Of a stretch of DNA of 64,000 nt, positions 58,772 to 64,000 are shown one piece after another. The position numbers were made by a program, and so were the translations under genes. Origin of the DNA: AP-15 sp036500965 (GTDB taxonomy: Bacteria; Pseudomonadota; Alphaproteobacteria; ATCC43930; CGMCC-115725). The stretch is from positions 62,001 through 126,000 of the forward strand of contig DASYBC010000051.1 of NCBI GenBank assembly GCA_036500965.1, in the 5' to 3' direction. Position 1 is the stretch's first letter. The number at the start of each line of letters is the position of its first letter. The notes beneath the pieces are model-generated. The model was not told the origin of the DNA. It searched no databases and saw only the letters and a program-made list of their open reading frames with translations.

Positions 58772-59823
58772 ACCGCCCGCTGGCCATCGCCGCCGCCGGC
58801 TGTGTTTGCCTGGCGATAGCCGCCGGACCGCTCGGGGCGGCGCCGGGCGACAGCGCGCCCAGCGTCCTGGTGAAGCTGACCAAGCTGCGCCGCAGCAGCC
58901 TGCCACAAATCGTCACCGCCTACGGCCAGGTGCGGGCGGATTCGGCGGCGCGCCTGATGGTCATGGCGCCGCTTGCCGCGGTCGTCGACCGGATCTATGT
59001 GCGGCTCGGCGAGGAGGTCGCCAACGGCGCGCCGCTGGTCGGCCTCGGGCCCAGCCCGCAAACGGCGGCCGCTTACGCCCAGGCGCGATCGGCGGTAAAG
59101 GTCGCGGACGATCTGGTGCAGCGCACCCGGACCATGCTCGGCCAGCACCTGGCGACCGGGCAGGATCTCGCCAACACGGAGAAATCCGCGGCGGATGCGC
59201 GGTCGGTGCTGGCTGCGTTGGTCGCCCAAGGTGCGGCCGGGGCGCAAATCCTGCGCGCGCCGTTCGCCGCGATCGTCACCGCGCTGTCGGCGAGCCCCGG
59301 CGCGATCGTCGCCGAGGGGGCGGCGCTCCTCGAGCTGGCGCGGCCCAATGCCCTCGTCCTCGAGGTCGGCGTCGTCCCCGCGCAGGCCGCCGCGATCAGG
59401 CCGGGCGACGCCGCGAACGTGACCGGGCTCGGCGCGCGGGACGCCGCTCCAGGAAAGGTTGTGCTGCGCGGGGCGGCGGTCGATCCGCAGACCGGCCTGC
59501 TGCCGATCGAGATCGCGCTGTCGGCCGGATTTTTTCTGCCGGGCGAGATGGCCTCGGCCGATATCGTCACCGCACAGGTTACCGGCTGGGTCGTGCCGCA
59601 TGCGGCGATCCTGGTCGACCGCCAGGGCTCGACCTATCTCGTGCAGGCCGTCTCGGGTGTCGCCAAGAAAGTCGCGGTGCGGGTGCTTGCCGCCGATGGC
59701 GGCCAGGATGTCGTCATCGGCCCGCTCGATCCGGCGGCGCCTGTCGTCCTCGATGGAAATTATCAGCTCGACAACGGGATGAAGCTGCGGATCAGCAGCC
59801 CGAACGGCAGCTCCGCCAAATGA
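58768..59823 (+). CDS. RND efflux periplasmic adaptor (MFP)
   Basis: The 351-residue adaptor starts with GTG and a signal peptide (PLAIAAAGCVCLAIAAGPLG). It has the MFP entry strand TAYGQVRADSAARLMVMAPL, the lipoyl half IYVRLGEEVANGAPLVGL, a short helical hairpin, the second half RAPFAAIVTALSASPGAIV, and a beta-barrel ending with LLPIEIALSAGFFLPGEMAS. It is short and lacks extra metal-binding N- or C-terminal domains. Overlaps the pump gene by ATGA. Confidence 0.92.
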   Translation: MNRPLAIAAAGCVCLAIAAGPLGAAPGDSAPSVLVKLTKLRRSSLPQIVTAYGQVRADSAARLMVMAPLAAVVDRIYVRLGEEVANGAPLVGLGPSPQTAAAYAQARSAVKVADDLVQRTRTMLGQHLATGQDLANTEKSAADARSVLAALVAQGAAGAQILRAPFAAIVTALSASPGAIVAEGAALLELARPNALVLEVGVVPAQAAAIRPGDAANVTGLGARDAAPGKVVLRGAAVDPQTGLLPIEIALSAGFFLPGEMASADIVTAQVTGWVVPHAAILVDRQGSTYLVQAVSGVAKKVAVRVLAADGGQDVVIGPLDPAAPVVLDGNYQLDNGMKLRISSPNGSSAK

Positions 59824-62800
59824 GCCTGGCCGGTGCCGTCGAGCAGCATCGCCGCTCGCTGCTGTTTGTCGCCTTCGCCCTGGCGCTGGCCGGGCTGGTC
59901 GTCGGCCTCACGCTCCCGGTCGGGTTGTTTCCGGTCGTCGCCTTTCCCCGGATTCGGGTCGAGATCGACAGCGGCAGCATGCCGGCCAAGCAGATGCTGA
60001 TCGAGGTCACCGAGCCGCTGGAGGAGGCCGGCCGAGCCGTGCCCGGCGCGGTCGGCGTCAGCTCGACGACCTCGCGCGGCGCGGCGCAGATCTTTATCGA
60101 TTTTCCGTGGGGGTCGGACATGCGGCAGGCGCTGCTCGGCGTCGATGCCGCCTTGGCGCAGGAACTGCCGAACCTGCCGAGCGGAACGCGATACGAGGCC
60201 CTGCAAATGAGCCCGAACGTGATCATGCCGTTCGTCTCCTATGCTCTGATCTCGAACCAGAGCTCTGCCGCCGAGCTGCGCCGCCTGGCGCAATATCAGA
60301 TCACGCCGCTCTTAACCGGGATCGCCGGCGTGCGCCGCGTCGGCGTCCTTGGCGGCCAGACGCCGGAGGTGCAGGTCTCGATCGCTCCCCGAGAGCTCGC
60401 CGCGCACGGGCTGACGATCGCCGACGTCGCCAACGCCATCTCGGCGACCAACACGGTCAGCGCGGTCGGGCGGCTCGAGGACAACGACCTCCTCTATCTG
60501 ACGATCAGCAACAACGCGTTCGCCTCCCGCGCATCGGTCGCCGACGTCCAGCTGCGCGGCCCCAAGGGCGGCATCATTCGCCTCGGCGACATCGCTAAGG
60601 TCGCGATGGGAGCGGTGCCGCAATGGCTCTTGGTCGACGACAACGGCCGGCCGGCGGTGACCTTCGACGTTTACCAGCAGGACAGCGCCGACTCGCTGAG
60701 CCTCGCCGACGCGGTCGCCGCGCGGCTCGCCGCTTTTATGAAGACCCAGCCGAAATCGATCCAGCTCTACGAATGGTACGACCAGACCGAGCTGGTCCGC
60801 TCCTCGATCGGCGCGGTCGAGGAGGCGATCCTGATCGGGCTCGGTTTCGCCGGGCTGGTGATCTTCGCCTTTCTGCGCAACTGGCGGGTCAGCCTGGTGG
60901 CGATGATCGTGGTGCCGCTGTCGGTCTTGACCACGGTGCTGCTGCTGTCGCTGTTCGGTATGACCTTCAACATCATGACTCTGGGCGGGATCGCCGCGGC
61001 GATCGGCCTGTTGATCGACGATGCGATCGTGATGATCGAGCACATCGCGCGCCGCGCCGGCGTGCCCGGCCTCGCCGATCCCAATGGGACGGTGCTGTCG
61101 GCGGCGCGCGAGTTCCTGCCGCCGCTGTTCGGCTCGAGCCTGGCGACGATCATCATCTTTCTGCCGCTCGGCTTTCTCACCGGCGTGACCGGCGCGTTCT
61201 TCAAGTTTCTGGCGGTAACGGTGGCCTCGGCGCTGGTCATCTCGTGGCTCTTGAGCGCGCTCGTCGTGCCGCTGCTGGCCCGCGGCATGATCGATTTCGC
61301 GAAATGGCAGGACCCGCAGCACGGGCACGACACCTGGCTGCGGCGCGGGCACGGCCGCGTGCTGCGGCTGCTGCTCGCCCAGCCCTGGCTGATCGCGCTC
61401 GCCGTCGCCATCCTGGTCGGCGGCGGCTATCTCGCCTACCGCCATGTCGGCAGCGGGTTCCTGCCGCGGATGGACGAAGGCGGCTTTGTCCTCGACTACC
61501 AGTCGGCCCCCGGCACCTCGCTTGCCGAGACCAACCGCGAGCTCGGCGAGGTCGATGCGATCCTCAAAACCAACCCTTATGTCGATACGTTCTCGCGCCG
61601 CACCGGGGCGGGCCTCGGCGGCGATCTCGCCGAGACCTACCAGGGCGATTTTTTCGTCCGCCTGATCCCGGCCGCCAGCCGTCCTGCGATCTGGCCGGTC
61701 ATGGACGAGATTACCCAAACCATCACCGACGAGGTGCCGGGCATCAGCTTCGACACGCACCTGCTGTTGGACGACATGATCGGCGACATGGTCGGCCGGC
61801 GCCAGCCGATCGTGATCGAGCTCTCGGCCAAGGACCCCTCGGTTCTCGGCGGGGTGGCCGAGCGGGTTGCGCAGGCGATCGCCAAGGTGCCGGGGATCGA
61901 GCCGGCTTCGGTCAACAACGGCGTCGTTCCGGCCGGCGATGCGCTCGATATCCGCGTCGATCCGGCGGCCGCGGCAATGGCGGGGATCACCCCGGCCGAG
62001 GTCGAGGCGCAGCTTTATCACTACCTGCACGGCACGGTCGTCACCAGCTATCTCGGCGCGGTCGAGCCGGTCGGCGTGCGGCTGTGGCTCGATCCGCCGC
62101 AGGACAGGATCTACCGCGACCAGCTCCCAAGTTTGCTGATCCGGGCGCCGGCCGGGCATGTGTTTCCGCTCGGCACCGTCGCGCATATCACATTCGTCGC
62201 CGGCCAGCCGCAGATCACCCGCAACAACCTCGCGCAGATCGTGGCGGTGACGGCGCAGATCGGCGGCGGCCACGATCTGGGCTCGACCGCCGCCGCGGTA
62301 CAGAAGGCGCTGAACCAGCCGGGCTTTCTGCCGGCCGGGGTTTATTACCAGGTCGGCGGCGCCTACAAGCAGCAGCAGCTTGCGGTGCGCGGCATGATCA
62401 AGGTGTTCGCCGCCGCGGCCTTGGCCGAGTTCATCCTGCTCTTGTTCCTCTACGAGCGGTTCGCGCTGCCGGTCATCATCCTCTTGACCTCGCTGGTTTC
62501 GACCAGCGCGGTGTTCGTCGGCCTGTGGGCGACCGGGGTCGAGCTCAACATCACCGCGATGATGGGCATGGTCATGATCGTCGGCATCGCCACCGAGATG
62601 GCGATCTTTCTCGCCTCCGAATATCAGGCGCTGGCCCGCACCATGCCGCGGCGCCAGGCGCTTTACGAGGCGGCGCTCAACCGGCTGCGGCCGATCACGA
62701 TGAGCACCTTGGCGATGATCCTCGCGCTGTTGCCGCTCGGCGCCGCGATCAGCGGCTCCGGCGACCAGATGCTGCAGCCATTGGCGATCGCCATCATCGC

Positions 62801-62888
62801 CGGCATCGCCGTGCAACTGCCGCTGGTGCTGCTGGCATTGCCGGTGTTGCTGTCCTTGACCTTGCGGTTCAGTGGGGAGGCCGGCTAG
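59820..62888 (+). CDS. RND-family efflux pump, inner-membrane transporter
   Basis: From ATG 59820 the pump has 1022 residues with 12 membrane segments and two large periplasmic loops. Landmarks are the N-terminal helix after MSLAGAVEQHRRSLL, the proton-relay TM4 GGIAAAIGLLIDDAIVMIEH with paired aspartates, SGFLPRMDEGGFV, and the second-half ITAMMGMVMIVGIATEMAIF. Operon order (channel, adaptor, pump) is like czcCBA, but the TM4 motif is not clearly of the metal class. Substrate therefore uncertain. Its stop abuts the amidase stop as TAGCTA. Confidence 0.95.
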   Translation: MSLAGAVEQHRRSLLFVAFALALAGLVVGLTLPVGLFPVVAFPRIRVEIDSGSMPAKQMLIEVTEPLEEAGRAVPGAVGVSSTTSRGAAQIFIDFPWGSDMRQALLGVDAALAQELPNLPSGTRYEALQMSPNVIMPFVSYALISNQSSAAELRRLAQYQITPLLTGIAGVRRVGVLGGQTPEVQVSIAPRELAAHGLTIADVANAISATNTVSAVGRLEDNDLLYLTISNNAFASRASVADVQLRGPKGGIIRLGDIAKVAMGAVPQWLLVDDNGRPAVTFDVYQQDSADSLSLADAVAARLAAFMKTQPKSIQLYEWYDQTELVRSSIGAVEEAILIGLGFAGLVIFAFLRNWRVSLVAMIVVPLSVLTTVLLLSLFGMTFNIMTLGGIAAAIGLLIDDAIVMIEHIARRAGVPGLADPNGTVLSAAREFLPPLFGSSLATIIIFLPLGFLTGVTGAFFKFLAVTVASALVISWLLSALVVPLLARGMIDFAKWQDPQHGHDTWLRRGHGRVLRLLLAQPWLIALAVAILVGGGYLAYRHVGSGFLPRMDEGGFVLDYQSAPGTSLAETNRELGEVDAILKTNPYVDTFSRRTGAGLGGDLAETYQGDFFVRLIPAASRPAIWPVMDEITQTITDEVPGISFDTHLLLDDMIGDMVGRRQPIVIELSAKDPSVLGGVAERVAQAIAKVPGIEPASVNNGVVPAGDALDIRVDPAAAAMAGITPAEVEAQLYHYLHGTVVTSYLGAVEPVGVRLWLDPPQDRIYRDQLPSLLIRAPAGHVFPLGTVAHITFVAGQPQITRNNLAQIVAVTAQIGGGHDLGSTAAAVQKALNQPGFLPAGVYYQVGGAYKQQQLAVRGMIKVFAAAALAEFILLLFLYERFALPVIILLTSLVSTSAVFVGLWATGVELNITAMMGMVMIVGIATEMAIFLASEYQALARTMPRRQALYEAALNRLRPITMSTLAMILALLPLGAAISGSGDQMLQPLAIAIIAGIAVQLPLVLLALPVLLSLTLRFSGEAG

Positions 62889-64000
62889 CTAGCCGAGCGG
62901 GGGCGGGTGGCGGACCGGCTGCGTCTCCTCGAAGGCGCGGGCCGCTCGCAGGACGCGCGCGTCGCCATAGAGCGGGCCGACGATCTGCAAGCCGATCGGC
63001 AGCCCCGCCGCGGTCAGGCCGCAGGGGATGCTCGCCGCCGGCTGGCGGGTCATGTTGAACGGATAGCTGAACGGCGACCAGTCGATCCAGTGCCGCTCGG
63101 TCGCGGGATCGTTCAAATCCTGCCCCGCCGGCAAGGCCGGGATCGGCATCGTCGGCAGCAGCAGCAAATCATAGCGCTGGTGAAACGCGCCCATTATGCG
63201 GCCGAGCGCGTTGCGCACGAGGTCGGCCTCGACCCACTCGATCGCGCTGATCCGCTCGCCCGCGGCTGCTGTCGCGACCAACCCCGGATCGACCAGCGCC
63301 TTGTGCTCGTCGGGATAGCCGCGCAGCAGCGTCGCGACCCCGGCGGCCCACAGCGTGAACAATGCGTTGCGCGGCGATTCGAAGATATGGTCCACCTGCT
63401 CAACGATCGCCCCGAGCCCCTCGAATTGGCGCGCCGCAGCGACGACCGCGGCGGCGATCTCGGGATCGACGCGCGCATAGCCGAGATCGGGGCTGTAGGC
63501 GATGCGCCAGCCCTTGACCCCGCCATCGAGCCCCTGGCGCCAGTCGCGCTCCTCGAACGGCAATGCGTAGGGATCGCGATGATCGGGACGGCTCAGCACC
63601 CCAAGCATCAGCGCGGCATCCTCGACATTCCGCGCGATTGGCCCGTGATGCGACAGCAGGCCCAACGGCGAAGGCGGGTAGGCCGGGACCCGGCCAAAGC
63701 TCGGCTTCAGCCCGAAAACCCCGCAAAAGCACGATGGCGTGCGGATCGACCCGGCGCCGTCGCTGCCGAGATGCAGCGCCCCGATCCCGGCGGCCGCGGC
63801 CGCGGCGGCTCCGGCGCTGCTGCCGCCCGAGGTCCGCGACAAATCCCATGGGTTGCGGGTGATCCCGGTCAGCGGGCTGTCGCCGAGCGCCTTCCAGCCG
63901 AATTCGGGGGTCGTGGTCTTGCCGAGGATCACCGCTCCGGCCTCACGCAGCCGCGCCACCGCCGGCGCATCCTCCGACCAGTCCTGGTCAGGCTCGACCA
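62889..64000 (-). CDS. amidase signature family protein, 5' part outside window
   Basis: The reading frame is open to the right-hand edge (EPDQDWSEDAPAVARLREAG), so the N-terminus, with the catalytic lysine region, lies outside. The amidase signature is complete: GITRNPWDLSRTSGGSSAG (cis-serine) and HLGSDGAGSIRTPSCFCG with the nucleophile serine. The C-terminal part PCGLTAAGLPIGLQIVGPLYGD is typical. Possible roles include amide hydrolysis or GatA-like functions, but this single gene is more like a general amidase. Confidence 0.93.
   Translation of the reverse strand, partial: VEPDQDWSEDAPAVARLREAGAVILGKTTTPEFGWKALGDSPLTGITRNPWDLSRTSGGSSAGAAAAAAAGIGALHLGSDGAGSIRTPSCFCGVFGLKPSFGRVPAYPPSPLGLLSHHGPIARNVEDAALMLGVLSRPDHRDPYALPFEERDWRQGLDGGVKGWRIAYSPDLGYARVDPEIAAAVVAAARQFEGLGAIVEQVDHIFESPRNALFTLWAAGVATLLRGYPDEHKALVDPGLVATAAAGERISAIEWVEADLVRNALGRIMGAFHQRYDLLLLPTMPIPALPAGQDLNDPATERHWIDWSPFSYPFNMTRQPAASIPCGLTAAGLPIGLQIVGPLYGDARVLRAARAFEETQPVRHPPPLG

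Noticed and set aside
58806..59819. 338-codon N-terminal extension of the RND pump frame
   Set aside because: It overlaps the adaptor gene in another frame and is Arg/Gly-rich; the true start is the coupled ATG at 59820.
60312..62816. 834-codon reverse-strand open frame opposite the RND pump
   Set aside because: It is an antisense shadow caused by high GC and codon bias of the pump gene; the sequence is low-complexity, rich in His/Gln/Asp/Arg, and has no recognisable domain.
1..64000. CRISPR array, rRNA or tRNA genes
   Set aside because: No regularly spaced direct repeats with unique spacers and no cloverleaf or rRNA-like sequence were noticed on reading; the repeats found are single or paired palindromes.

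Overview
The window is high-GC, densely packed chromosomal DNA from an alphaproteobacterium, most likely of the Rhodospirillales or a close relative. This rests on gene order and family content: an argH / small lipoprotein / lysA / TIGR02302 run, a def-fmt-truA / dapE-dapD neighbourhood, etfBA followed by a 3-hydroxybutyryl-CoA dehydrogenase, a SUV3-like helicase joined to an S4 protein, a DUF2784 gene next to coaBC, and several short intergenic palindromes of a kind common in this class. No rRNA, tRNA, CRISPR array or complete insertion sequence was seen.

Layout. 1-2.3 kb: 5' part of an XRE-type regulator, an alpha/beta hydrolase and an orphan TRAP-type binding protein without a signal peptide. 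2.3-12.2 kb: housekeeping genes (S4 protein, helicase, DUF882, TIGR02302, lysA, lipoprotein, argH, TlpA-like thioredoxin). 12.1-13.8 kb: esterase and gluQ. 13.8-15.9 kb: three unrecognised reverse-strand genes of possible phage flavour that look decayed, one with an in-frame amber codon. 16.1-22.8 kb: an exporter island with three paralogous DHA2-type MFS pumps, a MarR regulator and an EmrA-like adaptor; each of its three transcription units is preceded by a related upstream block. 23-29.8 kb: acyl-CoA dehydrogenase, then a sulfur/cysteine group (HesA/MoeB-like, cysK, Rrf2 regulator), an AT-rich membrane-anchored dUTPase/dCTP-deaminase-fold gene, coaBC and a DUF2784 protein. 29.9-37.2 kb: gabD, an integrase remnant with palindromes, an SDR, an S10 carboxypeptidase, etfBA and 3-hydroxybutyryl-CoA dehydrogenase. 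37.3-48 kb: HNH nuclease, polysaccharide deacetylase, pyrE, def, fmt, truA, two unrecognised membrane proteins, dapE, dapD, LLM oxidoreductase, methyltransferase. 48.2-54.9 kb: formyltransferase-fold enzyme, FAD oxidoreductase, beta-lactamase-fold hydrolase, thiolase, lytic transglycosylase, small membrane protein, VOC protein. 55-62.9 kb: two-component system divergent from an outer membrane factor / adaptor / RND pump operon. The window ends inside an amidase gene.

How the genes work together. argH, lysA, dapD and dapE serve arginine and lysine/peptidoglycan precursor synthesis. The acyl-CoA dehydrogenase, thiolase, 3-hydroxybutyryl-CoA dehydrogenase and EtfAB form a fatty acid or polyhydroxybutyrate-type oxidation set. 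Two separate export systems (16-23 kb and 57-63 kb) each carry their own regulator.

The most unusual item is the 221-residue protein at 27413-28078. It is AT-rich in a GC-rich setting, has a dUTPase/DCD-like core lacking residues expected of a normal deaminase, ends in a transmembrane helix, and sits next to coaBC where many bacteria carry dut. Other items of interest are the amber-interrupted gene at 14115-14846, the duplicated upstream blocks of the exporter genes, an interspersed repeat that appears to supply the start codon of the lipoprotein gene at 9840-10019, and a pair of very regular tandem hairpins at 55063-55201.
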